DNA from: Frateuria soli
Lineage (GTDB): Bacteria; Pseudomonadota; Gammaproteobacteria; Xanthomonadales; Rhodanobacteraceae
Reading direction: 5' to 3'
NCBI RefSeq assembly: GCF_021117385.1
Contig: NZ_CP088252.1
Span: forward strand, 1,240,001 to 1,304,000
DNA length: 64,000 bases
Part shown: positions 41,394-51,051 of the stretch, piece after piece
Position numbering within the stretch: the first letter of the stretch is position 1
How the letters are laid out: the number at the start of each line of letters is the position of its first letter
Program-made: the position numbers and the translations under genes
Notes under the pieces: generated by a model
The model's database searches: none
Told to the model about the DNA's origin: nothing
Seen by the model: only the letters and a program-made list of their open reading frames with translations

Positions 41394-42266
41394 GTGACCA
41401 AGCCGTTGCGCAAGGTAGTGTTCCCCGTGGCCGGTCTTGGCACGCGTTTCCTGCCGGCGACCAAAGTGGTCGCCAAGGAAATGCTGCCGGTGCTGGACAA
41501 GCCGCTGATCCAGTATGCGGTCGATGAGGCGGTGGACGCTGGCGCCGACACCCTGGTGTTCGTTACCAACCGCTACAAGCACGCCATCGCCGATTACTTC
41601 GACAAGGCCTACGAGCTGGAGGCCAAGCTGGAGGAAAAGGGCAAGGACGAGCTGCTCGCCCTGGTACAGGGCACATTGCCCTCCAACGTGCGCGCGATCT
41701 TCGTCACGCAGCCGGAGGCACATGGCCTGGGTCATGCCGTCCTGTGCGCCAAACCGGTGGTGGGCAACGAGCCTTTCGGCATCATCCTGCCGGACGATCT
41801 GATCTGGAATCGCGGCAAAGGCGCGCTGGGCCAGATGGCCGCGCTGGCGGAATCGGAGAACGCCGGCGTGATCGCGGTGGAGGAAGTGCCGCACGACCAG
41901 ACCGACAAGTACGGCATCGTCGACGCCGAGCCGATCGACCAGCGCAGCGCGCGCATCCGCTACATGGTCGAAAAGCCCAAGCCCGCCGATGCGCCTTCCA
42001 ACCTTGCCGTGGTCGGCCGTTACGTGTTGCCGGGCCGCATCTTCGAGTTGCTGGAACAGACCAAGCCCGGGGCCGGCGGCGAGATCCAGCTCACCGACGC
42101 CATCGAGGCGCTGCTGACCGAGCAGGGCAAGGTGCTGGCCTATCGTTTCGAGGGCACCCGCTTCGACTGTGGCAACAAGGCCGGCCTGGTCCGGGCCACC
42201 ATGCACATGGCCATGCAGGATCCCAAGCTCGCGCCGGTCGTGCGCGAGTTCGTCGGTCAGATCTGA
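41394..42266 (+). CDS. galU: UTP--glucose-1-phosphate uridylyltransferase
   Basis: Makes UDP-glucose for lipopolysaccharide core, capsule and osmoprotectant synthesis. It has 290 residues: nucleotide-binding VFPVAGLGTRFLPATKVVAKEMLPVLDKP (core GLGTRFLPATK), LIQYAVDEA, GLGHAVLCAKP, FGIILPDDLIW and RFDCGNKAG. The GTG start abuts the stop of the WbpM-like gene with AGGAGA just upstream. It is last in the polysaccharide run that begins at 38444. Confidence 0.97.
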   Translation: MTKPLRKVVFPVAGLGTRFLPATKVVAKEMLPVLDKPLIQYAVDEAVDAGADTLVFVTNRYKHAIADYFDKAYELEAKLEEKGKDELLALVQGTLPSNVRAIFVTQPEAHGLGHAVLCAKPVVGNEPFGIILPDDLIWNRGKGALGQMAALAESENAGVIAVEEVPHDQTDKYGIVDAEPIDQRSARIRYMVEKPKPADAPSNLAVVGRYVLPGRIFELLEQTKPGAGGEIQLTDAIEALLTEQGKVLAYRFEGTRFDCGNKAGLVRATMHMAMQDPKLAPVVREFVGQI

Positions 42267-42280
42267 GTCTCCGCACCAGG

Positions 42281-42316
42281 CGATGAGCCTGCAGGCGCCC
42301 GCCTGCAGGCTCATCG
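42281..42316. repeat. Perfect 36-bp palindrome downstream of galU
   Basis: Two exact 17-base arms (42281-42297 and 42300-42316; arm CGATGAGCCTGCAGGCG) around a 2-base centre. No U-tract follows. It begins 15 bases after the galU stop. It could be a termination or mRNA-stability hairpin or a protein-binding site. Confidence 0.7.
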
Positions 42317-42453
42317 CGCGTAGGCAGTCCGGGCCGTAGCCGGCAAGCCGGCCTCCGCGGCGGTCGTCGCGCCAGTGGCTGGCATGTCGCCGGCCTGTTC
42401 GAACAGCGGCGTCCGCCGCGATATGCTCAGCCGTCGCCCGACTGGCCCGACCC

Positions 42454-43743
42454 ATGCCGCCGTCGCCCGCCATCTCCTACTACCGCGCCACGGCCACGCC
42501 GTACGCCCCGTATGCGCCGCTCGACGGCCGGCACGAGGCGCGGGTGGCGGTGATCGGCGGCGGCTTCGCCGGGCTCAATACCGCGCTGGGGTTGGTCGAG
42601 CGCGGGCTGCGCGACGTGGTGCTGCTGGAGCGCGAGCAGGTTGGCTACGGGGCCTCCGGGCGCAACGGCGGTTTCGTGTTCGCCGGTTACTCGCTGGGCG
42701 AACAGGCGTTGTTCGACCAGCTGGGCGAGGCGCGTGCGCGCGCGCTGTTCCAGCGAACCGTCGACGGCGTGCATCGCATCCGCCAGCGTATCGCCGATTA
42801 CTCGATTGCCTGCGATGCGGTGGACCAGGGCGTGATATGGGCCAACTGGTTCCGCGACCCGAACGTACTGCGCGCGCGCCAGCAATTGCTGGCCTCGCGC
42901 TATGGCGTGGCCTGGGAATGGCTGCCCGAAGCCGGGTTGCGCGAACTGGTCCGCAGCACGCGCTACCACGATGGCCTGTTCGAACGCGACGCGCTGCATC
43001 TGCATCCGCTCAACTACGCGATCGGCCTGGCCGGCGCCGCGGCCGGGCAGGGCGTGCGTATCCACGAACAAAGCGGCGTGCGCCGGCTGCAGCGCGAGGG
43101 CGACCGCTGGCGCGTGCAAACCGCGTCGGGCGAGGTGCTGGCAGAGCAGGTGGTGCTGGCCTGCGGTGGCTACCTGGCCGGGCTCGAGCGCGGCATCGAC
43201 CGCGCGATCCTGCCGATCGCGACCTACGTGATGGTCACCGAGCCACTGGGCGACCGCCTGGCCGAATGCCTGGCCACGCGCGCGGCCGTCTACGACACGC
43301 GCTTCGCCTTCGACTACTACCGGCCCTTGCCGGACACGCGGCTGCTCTGGGGCGGCCACATTTCGGTGCTGGACCGTTCGCCGCGCGCCGTGCAACGGCT
43401 GCTGCGGCGCGACCTGCTGCGGGTGTTCCCGCAACTGGGCGGGGTGCGCGTCGACTACGCCTGGTCGGGACTCATGAGCTACGCACGCCACCAGATGCCG
43501 CAGATCGGCGGGCGTGAGGACGGCCTGTGGTGGGCGCAGGCGTTCGGTGGCCACGGCCTGAGTTCGACCTGTGCGGCCGGCGAGCTGCTGGCAGCCGCGA
43601 TCGCCGAGGGCGACCCGGCGTGGCGCCAGTACGCCGATTACGGGTTGCCATCCACCTATCGGCCGTTCGGTTTCATGGCGGCGCAGGCCAGCTACTGGCG
43701 CGCCGAACTGCAGGATTGGCTGAAAACCACCCTGGAAGGATGA
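42454..43743 (+). CDS. FAD-dependent amino acid/amine oxidoreductase (DAO family, PuuB/OrdL-like)
   Basis: A 429-residue flavoprotein: N-terminal [12 protein letters not shown] typical of gamma-glutamylputrescine oxidoreductase relatives, FAD-binding [14 protein letters not shown] (about 32-45), the [14 protein letters not shown] segment, central [13 protein letters not shown], and C-terminal [33 protein letters not shown] (core AFGGHGLS). It probably oxidises an amine or secondary amino acid and yields hydrogen peroxide; the substrate is unproven because no other puu genes are nearby. The stop overlaps the next gene (ATGA). Confidence 0.85.
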   Translation: MPPSPAISYYRATATPYAPYAPLDGRHEARVAVIGGGFAGLNTALGLVERGLRDVVLLEREQVGYGASGRNGGFVFAGYSLGEQALFDQLGEARARALFQRTVDGVHRIRQRIADYSIACDAVDQGVIWANWFRDPNVLRARQQLLASRYGVAWEWLPEAGLRELVRSTRYHDGLFERDALHLHPLNYAIGLAGAAAGQGVRIHEQSGVRRLQREGDRWRVQTASGEVLAEQVVLACGGYLAGLERGIDRAILPIATYVMVTEPLGDRLAECLATRAAVYDTRFAFDYYRPLPDTRLLWGGHISVLDRSPRAVQRLLRRDLLRVFPQLGGVRVDYAWSGLMSYARHQMPQIGGREDGLWWAQAFGGHGLSSTCAAGELLAAAIAEGDPAWRQYADYGLPSTYRPFGFMAAQASYWRAELQDWLKTTLEG

Positions 43744-44078
43744 GCGTGGAAGAGATCAGCTGGGCGGACTTCGAGAAGGTCCTGATCGTGGCCGGCACGA
43801 TCGTGCGCGTGGAAGCATTCCCCGAGGCACGCAAGCCGGCGTGGAAGGTGTGGGCGGACTTCGGGCCATATGGCGAGCGCAAGACCAGTGCGCAGATCGC
43901 CGCGCTCTATACGCCCGAGCAACTGGTCGGCAAGCAGATCGTGGGCGTGATCAATTTCCCGGAAAAGCAGATCGGTCCGTTCCGCTCGCAGTTCCTGTTG
44001 ACCGGCTTCCATACCGACGCGGGCGTGGTGATCACCACGGTCGAGCGGCCGGTACCCAACGGCGCGCGCCTGTCGTGA
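43740..44078 (+). CDS. csaA: tRNA-binding domain protein, CsaA-like
   Basis: A 112-residue OB-fold protein: [36 protein letters not shown], then [27 protein letters not shown] and the closing [16 protein letters not shown]. CsaA-type proteins bind tRNA and were described as export chaperones in Bacillus; the role in this group is unclear. The ATG overlaps the oxidoreductase stop; a GTG two codons on is an alternative start. Confidence 0.88.
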   Translation: MSVEEISWADFEKVLIVAGTIVRVEAFPEARKPAWKVWADFGPYGERKTSAQIAALYTPEQLVGKQIVGVINFPEKQIGPFRSQFLLTGFHTDAGVVITTVERPVPNGARLS

Positions 44079-44085
44079 GCACGCC

Positions 44086-44292
44086 CCGACGATCCGCGCC
44101 GGCGACGCCGCCGAGGTCGCGCGGCTAACTGGCGAACTGGGTTATCCGGTCGACGCACCGACCGTGGCAGCGCGGCTGGCCGCATTGATGGACGAGCCGC
44201 GCCAGTGCCTGCGCGCCATCGACGGGAAGCCTGCCTGACGGGCTGGATCGCCGCCGTGCGGCGCCTCGATCTGGAAGCCGGCGTGCGTGGGG
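44086..44292 (+). pseudogene. GNAT acetyltransferase remnant, frameshifted and truncated
   Basis: Fills the gap between csaA and ygfZ. One frame (from 44089) reads TIRAGDAAEVARLTGELGYP and continues through an RLAALMDEP segment to AIDGKPA, where it stops at 44236. The match resumes one frame over at 44235 with LTGWIAAVRRLDLEAGVRG. This is the N-terminal half of a GNAT fold (motifs C and D); the acetyl-CoA-binding half is missing and the remnant ends at the ygfZ stop. Confidence 0.65.
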
Positions 44293-45084
44293 TCAGTGGG
44301 CGATCGCCTGCACGAAGACGGTTCCGCTGCAGGACTTCGCTTCGATACCGGAATCCAGGCTGGCCTGCGTGTCGTCGTGCACCACCGCCAGGGCTTCGAC
44401 AACGCCATCAACTCCCGCCACGTCCAGCAACCGGATCGCCGTCCCGCCTTCCACTTCCAGTCCGCTGCCCGGTTCCAGCGCGAGCGACAGCCGGACCCGC
44501 CGCAAACGCCGCTTGCTGCCGCCGCGGTAGTGCATGCGCGCGACGAGCTCCTGGCCCGGGTAGCAGCCTTTGTCCAGCGCGGTGGCCCCCAGCCTGCCAA
44601 GGTCCAGCCAGGCCGGCAGCAAATCATCGCCGGCGCCCGCCGGTAGCCAGGGCCAGCCTGCGCGCAACTGTGGCAGACGCCACGCGTCGTCGCCGTTCGT
44701 GGCGACCTTCAGGCCATGCGAGCCGCAACCGAGGATCAAGGTGTCGTCCCGTTCCACGACGGCATGCAGCGGCGTCGCTTCCACGGTCGCCAGCTCGCGT
44801 GCCGGCAGCGCAGACACACGCACGCTGGCGCGGAATACGTACCGCTGCAGCCCGGCAGCCAGTGCCTGTGCCTCGCCGCCACGCAAAAGCAGCCGCAGGC
44901 GATGTGCATCCAGGCGCATCAGGTGGAACAGGGCGCGCACCCGCCCTTGCGCATCGAGCCAGGCGCTGAACTGCCACTGGCCGTCGGCGAGCGTGGCGAG
45001 GTTGCTGCTGAATTGCGCTTGCGCGAACGCGATCGCGTCCGGGCCTTCGAGCGCGACGAGCTCTGCGGGGTAGGTGCTTGGCAT
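44293..45084 (-). CDS. ygfZ: Folate-binding protein YgfZ (Fe-S cluster repair/assembly)
   Basis: Tetrahydrofolate-dependent protein that supports certain Fe-S enzymes. It has 263 residues related to the aminomethyltransferase fold, with the signature K172-G-C-Y-P-G-Q-E179 followed by LVARMHYRGGSKR. The family is usually 300 residues or more, so this is on the short side but motif-complete. It is divergent from the SDHAF4-like gene, next to succinate dehydrogenase, whose SdhB needs three Fe-S clusters, so the proximity may be functional. Confidence 0.92.
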   Translation of the reverse strand: MPSTYPAELVALEGPDAIAFAQAQFSSNLATLADGQWQFSAWLDAQGRVRALFHLMRLDAHRLRLLLRGGEAQALAAGLQRYVFRASVRVSALPARELATVEATPLHAVVERDDTLILGCGSHGLKVATNGDDAWRLPQLRAGWPWLPAGAGDDLLPAWLDLGRLGATALDKGCYPGQELVARMHYRGGSKRRLRRVRLSLALEPGSGLEVEGGTAIRLLDVAGVDGVVEALAVVHDDTQASLDSGIEAKSCSGTVFVQAIAH

Positions 45085-45196
45085 GGCGATGAAATAAGGG
45101 AAGCATCGCCTGAAGGCAAGGTCCGGTCACTTTTTCGCGCGCCAGTCAAGGTTGTGCTGTGCGGTCAGCGCGTATTACGCTTTTGCGGCTCTACTT

Positions 45197-45364
45197 ATGT
45201 CCGAGACCTCTTCCCAGACCGAACCCGCCCCTGCTTCCGCGCCCGCGGAGCAGCCAGCCGTGCCCGCGCGGCCGGCCGAGGGCGAGGCGCGACCGGAGCG
45301 GCCGGCGCCGGATCCCACGCGCTACGGCGACTGGGAAAAGAACGGACGCTGCATCGACTTCTGA
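45197..45364 (+). CDS. Succinate dehydrogenase assembly factor 4 (SDHAF4)-like, DUF1674
   Basis: A 55-residue protein: a disordered Pro/Ala/Glu-rich N-terminus followed by the DUF1674 signature DPTRYGDWEKNGRCIDF at the C-terminus. In mitochondria SDHAF4 binds flavinylated SDHA and protects it during assembly; the bacterial homologues are thought to act likewise. The ATG at 45197 (MSETSSQ) is chosen over an upstream in-frame ATG (45152) because the extra residues look non-family. It lies 83 bases upstream of sdhC. Confidence 0.88.
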   Translation: MSETSSQTEPAPASAPAEQPAVPARPAEGEARPERPAPDPTRYGDWEKNGRCIDF

Positions 45365-45447
45365 TCGGCCCGTGACGGCGCGAGCCGGTACAGGCACTCG
45401 GGAGCGGGCAATCGGGCACCAGCGATTCCACTACACGGATAGCCGCC

Positions 45448-45843
45448 ATGGCAGACACGCGACGACCGCTCTCACCGCACCTTTCCGTCTACAAGTGGCA
45501 GGTGCAGATGGTGACCTCCATCCTCCATCGAGCCACCGGCATCGCCCTGTCCGTGGGCCTGCTGCTGGTGGCCTGGGGGCTGCTCGCACTCGCCGGCGGC
45601 GAGGAGCGCTACGGCCGCTTCGCCGCGTTTATCGGCAGCCCGATCGGCATCATCCTGCTGGTCGGCTGGAGCTGGTCGCTGTTCTATCACCTGTGCAACG
45701 GCATCCGCCACCTGGTGCAGGACGGCGGCTACGGCTACCAGATCGTGCAGTTCGTTCGCTCGAGCTGGACCTCGATCATCCTCAGCCTGCTGCTGACCGT
45801 GGCCGTATGGGCCTACGTGCTGACCCTGGGAGCCGGAGCATGA
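45448..45843 (+). CDS. sdhC: Succinate dehydrogenase cytochrome b556 subunit
   Basis: Membrane anchor of complex II that holds haem b with SdhD and forms the quinone site. It has 131 residues with three membrane helices. Family motifs: [29 protein letters not shown] (core LSPHLSVYK and HRATG) and the haem-ligand helix [14 protein letters not shown]. The stop overlaps the sdhD start (ATGA). Confidence 0.95.
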   Translation: MADTRRPLSPHLSVYKWQVQMVTSILHRATGIALSVGLLLVAWGLLALAGGEERYGRFAAFIGSPIGIILLVGWSWSLFYHLCNGIRHLVQDGGYGYQIVQFVRSSWTSIILSLLLTVAVWAYVLTLGAGA

Positions 45844-46235
45844 GCGCCTATCCGAAGGAATACCGCAACCCGCTGAAGAAGGCGCGCGGCCTGGGCTCGG
45901 CCCAGCACGGCGTGAGCCACTGGTGGGTGCAGCGTGTCACCGCCGTCGCACTGGTCGGCCTGGGCATCTGGCTGGTCACCCTGGTGCTACGCATGCTGCA
46001 TGCCGACTACGCCAGCGCCCGCGAGCTGGTCGCGCGGCCGTGGAATGCGGTACTGCTGATCGCCTTCGTCGTCACCGCTTTCTGGCATGCCGTGCTCGGG
46101 CTGCAGGTGGTGATCGAGGATTACGTACACACCCGCTGGAAGGAGATCGCGCTCCTGACGGCGATCAAGTTCGTCGCCGTGCTCGCCGCCCTGGCGGGCG
46201 TGCTCGCGGTGCTGCGCATCGCCTTGGGAGCCTGA
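45840..46235 (+). CDS. sdhD: Succinate dehydrogenase hydrophobic membrane anchor subunit
   Basis: Second anchor subunit. It has 131 residues and three membrane helices. It starts [21 protein letters not shown], then [16 protein letters not shown] and the haem/quinone region [15 protein letters not shown] with the conserved His and Asp. It is coupled to sdhC and 5 bases before sdhA. Confidence 0.93.
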   Translation: MSAYPKEYRNPLKKARGLGSAQHGVSHWWVQRVTAVALVGLGIWLVTLVLRMLHADYASARELVARPWNAVLLIAFVVTAFWHAVLGLQVVIEDYVHTRWKEIALLTAIKFVAVLAALAGVLAVLRIALGA

Positions 46236-46240
46236 GTTCG

Positions 46241-48028
46241 ATGGAAGCCTACAAGGTCCAGCAACACAAGTACGACGTGATCGTGGTCGGCGCCGGCGGC
46301 GCGGGCCTGCGCGCCACCTTCGGCCTGGCCGAGAAGGGTCTCAAGGCCGCATGCATCACCAAGGTCTTCCCGACCCGTTCGCATACCGTGGCGGCGCAGG
46401 GCGGCATCTCCGCCGCGCTGGGCAACATGGGCGAGGACGACTGGCGCTTCCACTATTACGACACCATCAAGGGCTCAGACTGGCTCGGCGACCAGGATGC
46501 GATCGAGTACATGTGCAAGGAAGCGCCGGCGGCGATCATCGAGCTGGAGCATTACGGCGTGCCGTTCTCGCGCACCGAAGAGGGCAAGATCTACCAGCGC
46601 CCGTTCGGCGGCATGACCACGCATTACGGCAAGGGCACCGCGCAGCGCACCTGCGCCGCGGCCGACCGCACCGGCCACGCGATCCTGCACACGCTGTACC
46701 AGCAGGCGCTGGCGCATGACGCCACGTTCTTCGTCGAGTATTTCGCGATCGACCTGATCTTCGACGAGGCCGGCGTCTGTCGCGGCGTGCTCGCGCTGGA
46801 CATGAACGAGGGCACGCTGCATTTCTTCCGCGGCCATGCCGTGGTTCTGGCCACCGGCGGCTACGGCCGCGCCTACTTCAGCGCCACCTCGGCGCACACC
46901 TGCACCGGCGACGGCGGTGGCATGGTGCTGCGCGCGGGCCTCGCGCTGCAGGACATGGAGTTCGTGCAGTTCCACCCGACCGGCATCTACGGCGCCGGCT
47001 GCCTGATCACCGAGGGCGTCCGTGGCGAGGGTGGCTATCTGACCAACTCCGAGGGCGAGCGCTTCATGGAGCGCTACGCGCCCAGCGCCAAGGACCTGGC
47101 TTCGCGCGACGTGGTCAGCCGCGCGATGACCATCGAGATCCGCGAGGGTCGCGGCGTCGGCCCGGAGAAGGACCACATCCATCTGAACCTGATGCACCTG
47201 GGCGCCGACGTAATCCACGAGCGCCTGCCGGGCATCGCCGAGTCGGCGCGCATCTTCGCCGGCGTGGACGTGACGAAGGAGCCGATCCCGGTCATCCCGA
47301 CCGTGCACTACAACATGGGCGGCATCCCGACCAACTACCACGGTGAAGTGGTGCAGAAGAAGGGCGACGACGTCGATGCCGTGGTGCCGGGCCTGTTCGC
47401 CATCGGCGAGGCCGCTTGCGTGTCGGTGCACGGCGCCAACCGCCTGGGCTCCAACTCCCTCCTCGACCTGGTGGTGTTCGGTCGTGCAGTGGCCGGCCGC
47501 TGCGCCGAACTGATCAAGCCCGACACGCTGCACAAGGACCTGCCGGCCAGCATCCTGGACAAGGCGCTGGGGCGCTTCGACGCGATCCGCCATGCCAAGG
47601 GCAACAAGCCCACCGCGCAGATCCGCGCCGAGATGCAGAAGACCATGCAGAAGGATGCGGCGGTGTTCCGTACCGGCGAGACGCTGGCCGAAGGCAAGCG
47701 GCGCATTTCCGAGGTGTTCGACTCCTTCAAGGATGTCAGCGTCACCGACCGCTCGCTGGTGTGGAACACCGACCTGATCGAGACGCTGGAGCTTTCCAAC
47801 CTGCTCGCCCAGGCCGTGGTCACCATGCATTCGGCCGAGCAGCGCAAGGAAAGCCGCGGCGCCCACGCCCGCGAGGACTTCCCGGAGCGCGACGACGAGC
47901 ACTGGATGAAGCACACCCTGGTCAGCCTGAGCGACGTGGGCCAGACCAGCTTCGACTTCCGCCCGGTGCACATGTACACGCTGACCGACGAGGTCGACGT
48001 GGTGCCGCCGAAGAAGCGCGTTTACTGA
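46241..48028 (+). CDS. sdhA: Succinate dehydrogenase flavoprotein subunit
   Basis: Oxidises succinate to fumarate with covalently bound FAD. It has 595 residues: FAD motif [18 protein letters not shown], the histidine for covalent FAD in [34 protein letters not shown], the catalytic Arg region [10 protein letters not shown], and a C-terminal [19 protein letters not shown]. The ATG at 46241 begins [13 protein letters not shown]. SdhE and the SDHAF4-like protein encoded on either side serve this subunit. Confidence 0.98.
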   Translation: MEAYKVQQHKYDVIVVGAGGAGLRATFGLAEKGLKAACITKVFPTRSHTVAAQGGISAALGNMGEDDWRFHYYDTIKGSDWLGDQDAIEYMCKEAPAAIIELEHYGVPFSRTEEGKIYQRPFGGMTTHYGKGTAQRTCAAADRTGHAILHTLYQQALAHDATFFVEYFAIDLIFDEAGVCRGVLALDMNEGTLHFFRGHAVVLATGGYGRAYFSATSAHTCTGDGGGMVLRAGLALQDMEFVQFHPTGIYGAGCLITEGVRGEGGYLTNSEGERFMERYAPSAKDLASRDVVSRAMTIEIREGRGVGPEKDHIHLNLMHLGADVIHERLPGIAESARIFAGVDVTKEPIPVIPTVHYNMGGIPTNYHGEVVQKKGDDVDAVVPGLFAIGEAACVSVHGANRLGSNSLLDLVVFGRAVAGRCAELIKPDTLHKDLPASILDKALGRFDAIRHAKGNKPTAQIRAEMQKTMQKDAAVFRTGETLAEGKRRISEVFDSFKDVSVTDRSLVWNTDLIETLELSNLLAQAVVTMHSAEQRKESRGAHAREDFPERDDEHWMKHTLVSLSDVGQTSFDFRPVHMYTLTDEVDVVPPKKRVY

Positions 48029-48050
48029 GCAACCGGACCGGAGACACATC

Positions 48051-48830
48051 GTGGCAGAGTTCACGCTACCGAAGAATTCCAAGATCCAGTCCGGCAAGCA
48101 CTTTCCGGCCAAGGGCGCCAAGAAGCCGCGCACCTTCAAGATCTATCGCTGGAGCCCGGACGACGGCCAGAACCCGCGCGTCGACACCTACGAGATCGAC
48201 CTGGCCGCTTGCGGCCCGATGGTTCTGGACGCGTTGCTGAAGATCAAGAACGAGATCGATCCGACGCTCACGCTGCGCCGCTCCTGCCGCGAAGGCATCT
48301 GCGGTTCGTGCGCGATGAACATCGAGGGCACCAACACGCTGGCCTGCACCAAGGCCATCGACGACTGCAAAGGCGGCGAAGTCGCGATCTATCCGCTGCC
48401 GCACATGCCGGTGGTCAAGGACCTGGTGCCGGATCTCACGCACTTCTACGCGCAGTACGCGTCGATCAAGCCGTGGATCCGTACGCAGAGCCCGGCACCG
48501 GCACGCGAGCGCCTGCAGTCCCCCGAGGACCGCAAGAAGCTGGACGGCTACTACGAGTGCATCCTCTGCGCCTGTTGCTCCACCGCATGTCCGAGCTACT
48601 GGTGGAACGGCGACCGCTACCTCGGTCCGGCCATCCTGCTGCAGGCCTACCGCTGGATCGCCGACACCCGCGACGAGGCCACTGGCGAGCGCCTGGACGA
48701 ACTGGAAGATCCGTTCAAGCTCTACCGCTGCCACACCATCATGAACTGCGCGCGCACCTGCCCGAAGGGCCTGAATCCGGCCAAGGCGATCGCTGAGATC
48801 AAGAAGCTGATGGTCGAGCGCCGCTCGTAA
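48051..48830 (+). CDS. sdhB: Succinate dehydrogenase iron-sulfur subunit
   Basis: Transfers electrons from SdhA to quinone through three Fe-S clusters. It has 259 residues: N-terminal 2Fe-2S ligands in [13 protein letters not shown] and the later AC of TLACTKA, then 4Fe-4S and 3Fe-4S ligands in [15 protein letters not shown] and [19 protein letters not shown] start gives [10 protein letters not shown]. The stop codon lies inside a degenerate REP-like element. Confidence 0.97.
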   Translation: MAEFTLPKNSKIQSGKHFPAKGAKKPRTFKIYRWSPDDGQNPRVDTYEIDLAACGPMVLDALLKIKNEIDPTLTLRRSCREGICGSCAMNIEGTNTLACTKAIDDCKGGEVAIYPLPHMPVVKDLVPDLTHFYAQYASIKPWIRTQSPAPARERLQSPEDRKKLDGYYECILCACCSTACPSYWWNGDRYLGPAILLQAYRWIADTRDEATGERLDELEDPFKLYRCHTIMNCARTCPKGLNPAKAIAEIKKLMVERRS

Positions 48831-48849
48831 GAGCCCGCATGTGAGCGCC
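48827..48849 (+). repeat. Degenerate REP-like element over the sdhB stop
   Basis: GTAAGAGCCCGCATGTGAGCGCC resembles the GTAGGAGCCCGC REP start; the TAA within it is the sdhB stop. The rest of the 218-base gap to sdhE (48850-49048) holds a loose inverted CTCTCCCC/GGGGCACTCTC region and no gene. Confidence 0.4.
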
Positions 48850-49048
48850 CTCTCCCCACCGGGCGGAGGGCCGCGGCGAGGGGCACTCTCGCGAAGTACT
48901 TCACCGGAGCCGCCGTCATGCAGCCGGGACACGCAAAACGCGCTTCGCACGGACGTCCGGCAGACCACGCCAAGGCGTTGTTTCGGCTTCCCGGCGAGTC
49001 CCGGCCATCCCCCCGTCGGGGAGCGGAAGCCGGAACCGGCGCGTCGCC

Positions 49049-49288
49049 ATGAGCCTCTCCCGCTTGCGCTGGCGTGCCCGGCGCGGTACGCGCGAACTCG
49101 ATGCCCTGCTGGGCGGCTGGCTGGACGAGCGCTACGCCGAGGCCACCCCGGCGACGCGCCAGGCCTTCGACGAGCTGCTCGACGCCCAGGATCCGAGCCT
49201 GTGGGACTGGATCATGGGCTACGCGCAAGCCCCGCGCGACGACTGGCAGGCGATCGTCGATGACATCCGCACCCGCCATCGGCTTTGA
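49049..49288 (+). CDS. sdhE: FAD assembly factor SdhE
   Basis: Promotes covalent flavinylation of SdhA. It has 79 residues with the RGxxE motif (RRGTRELD, 11-18), LGGWLDERYAEAT and the DPSLWDWIMG core. It follows the sdh operon and overlaps the ygfX-like gene, as in the E. coli sdhE-ygfX pair. Confidence 0.94.
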   Translation: MSLSRLRWRARRGTRELDALLGGWLDERYAEATPATRQAFDELLDAQDPSLWDWIMGYAQAPRDDWQAIVDDIRTRHRL

Positions 49289-49685
49289 CTACCGGCCCTC
49301 GCGCCTGCCGGCCCGACTGACGGCGATCGTTGGCGCACTCGCCTTCGTCGCCATCGCACTGAGCGGCGCGCCCCTCGCACTCAAGCTTCTGCTCTGGGCG
49401 GGTACCCTTGTGCTGGCCGCCGTCGTGGCGCGGCGCTCGATGCGCTCGTGCATCGTCGGCATAGGCTACGGACCGGAAGGATGGGCGCTCTATCGCGCCG
49501 ATCGCACGCAACTCCCGGCCACGCTGCTCTCCCATCGCGTGATCGGCACCTGCGTGCTGCTGCGCCTCCGGACCGACGAGACGACCGAAGTCCTGATACT
49601 TGCGCCGGACAACAGCGATCCCGACATCCGCCGTCGCCTGCGCATGCGCCTGTTCGCGCAAGCTCCGACTGCCGGCATCCTGTAG
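49260..49685 (+). CDS. YgfX-like membrane protein
   Basis: A 141-residue protein with two hydrophobic segments near residues 20-37 and 41-58, then a soluble domain with WALYRADRTQLPATLLSH and VLILAPDNSDPDIRRRLRMRL. Position (overlapping the end of sdhE), size and topology match YgfX/CptA of E. coli, described as an inhibitor of cell division proteins and as a partner of SdhE. Sequence similarity is modest by eye, so the toxin label should not be carried over. The ATG at 49260 is the first in-frame start after a coding-like boundary. Confidence 0.7.
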   Translation: MTSAPAIGFDYRPSRLPARLTAIVGALAFVAIALSGAPLALKLLLWAGTLVLAAVVARRSMRSCIVGIGYGPEGWALYRADRTQLPATLLSHRVIGTCVLLRLRTDETTEVLILAPDNSDPDIRRRLRMRLFAQAPTAGIL

Positions 49686-49806
49686 GGAGGCGTCCCCGGG
49701 GCGCGCCGGCCTGCGTGGCACTTTTCCGCATGCGCACGGTCCGAGCGAATACCCGATAATGCTCCGACAGGGCGGCCCGCCCATCGACTGGAAGAAGCGA
49801 CCGCCC

Positions 49807-51051
49807 ATGTTCCGACCGCTCGAACTGTTCATCGGCCTGCGCTATACGCGTGCCAAGCGCCGCAACCAGTTCATCTCCTTCATCTCCACCGTCTCCATCG
49901 TCTGCATCGCCATCAGCGTCACCGCCCTGATCACGGTGATGTCGGTGATGAACGGCTTCGATTCGGAATTGCGCACGCGCATCCTGGGCGCCATTTCGCA
50001 CGCCACCGTCTCGGGCCTGCCCGGCGAGGCCGTGCGCGACTGGCCGCGCGCGGTGCGGATCGCCGAGGCCAACCCGCACGTGAAGGGCGCCGCGCCCTAC
50101 GTGGAAATGGAGGCTTTCCTGCAGGCCCGGCGTCCCAGTGGCGCGCTGGTGCGCGGCATCGCCCCGGCACAGGAACCCAAGGTCTCGGACATCAACACGC
50201 ACATGGTCGAGGGCAGCCTCGACGAGCTCAAGCCCGACAGCTGGAACATCGTGCTCGGCAGGGAGCTGGCACTGACGCTCGGCGTGACGGTCGGCGACCG
50301 CGTCACCATGGCGGTGCCGGAGTTTCGCGCCACGCCGATGGGCAGCGTGCCGCGCCTGCGTGGTTTCCACGTGGTCGGCATCTTCGAACTGGGCATGCAG
50401 GAATTCGACTCGGGGCTGGCCCTGATCAACATGCGCGATGCCGAGAAGCTCGGCAGCCTTGACGGCCCCAGCGGCATCCGGCTCAAGCTCGACGACATGT
50501 TCAACGCACGTCCTGTCGCGCGGGAACTGGCCAACGCGCTGGGCCAGTTCTACGTCGTGCAGACCTGGATGGACAGCCACGCCAACTTCTTCTCGGCCAT
50601 CTCGATGGAGAAGCATGTGATGTTCATCATCCTCTCGCTGATCATCCTGGTTGCGGTGATCAACCTGATCTCGATGCTGATGATGCTGGTTACCGACAAG
50701 CAGGCGGACATCGCGATCCTGCGCACCCTGGGCTCGACGCCACGCAGCATCATGGGCATGTTCATGGTGCAGGGCGTGCTGGTCGGCGTGGTCGGTATCG
50801 GTTTCGGCGTGGGGATGGGTTCGCTGCTTTCGTGGAAGCTGCCGGCGATCGTCAAGTGGATCGAGCACGTCACCGGCGTGACCTTCCTTTCGCCGGACGT
50901 CTATTACATCAGCGAAGTGCCGAGCAAGCTGGTCGCCAGCGACGTCGGCTGGGTCACGCTGGTCACCTTCATTTTTTCGCTGCTTGCCACGCTTTATCCG
51001 GCGTGGCGCGCGTCGCGCACGCAGCCGGCACAGGCGCTGCGCTATGAATGA
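49807..51051 (+). CDS. lolC: Lipoprotein-releasing ABC transporter permease LolC/LolE
   Basis: Inner-membrane subunit of the Lol transporter that extracts outer-membrane lipoproteins and hands them to LolA. It has 414 residues: a first helix ([33 protein letters not shown], core SVMNGF) then a large periplasmic domain, followed by three C-terminal helices with [25 protein letters not shown], the coupling-helix region contacting LolD. A single LolC/E-type gene next to lolD suggests a LolF-like homodimer or that lolE lies elsewhere. A GATAAT -10-like element is at 49755-49760. Confidence 0.93.
   Translation: MFRPLELFIGLRYTRAKRRNQFISFISTVSIVCIAISVTALITVMSVMNGFDSELRTRILGAISHATVSGLPGEAVRDWPRAVRIAEANPHVKGAAPYVEMEAFLQARRPSGALVRGIAPAQEPKVSDINTHMVEGSLDELKPDSWNIVLGRELALTLGVTVGDRVTMAVPEFRATPMGSVPRLRGFHVVGIFELGMQEFDSGLALINMRDAEKLGSLDGPSGIRLKLDDMFNARPVARELANALGQFYVVQTWMDSHANFFSAISMEKHVMFIILSLIILVAVINLISMLMMLVTDKQADIAILRTLGSTPRSIMGMFMVQGVLVGVVGIGFGVGMGSLLSWKLPAIVKWIEHVTGVTFLSPDVYYISEVPSKLVASDVGWVTLVTFIFSLLATLYPAWRASRTQPAQALRYE

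Noticed and set aside
39159-42473. An 1104-codon frame antisense to the polysaccharide genes
   Set aside because: Same GC effect; no recognisable motif and it overlaps four genes.
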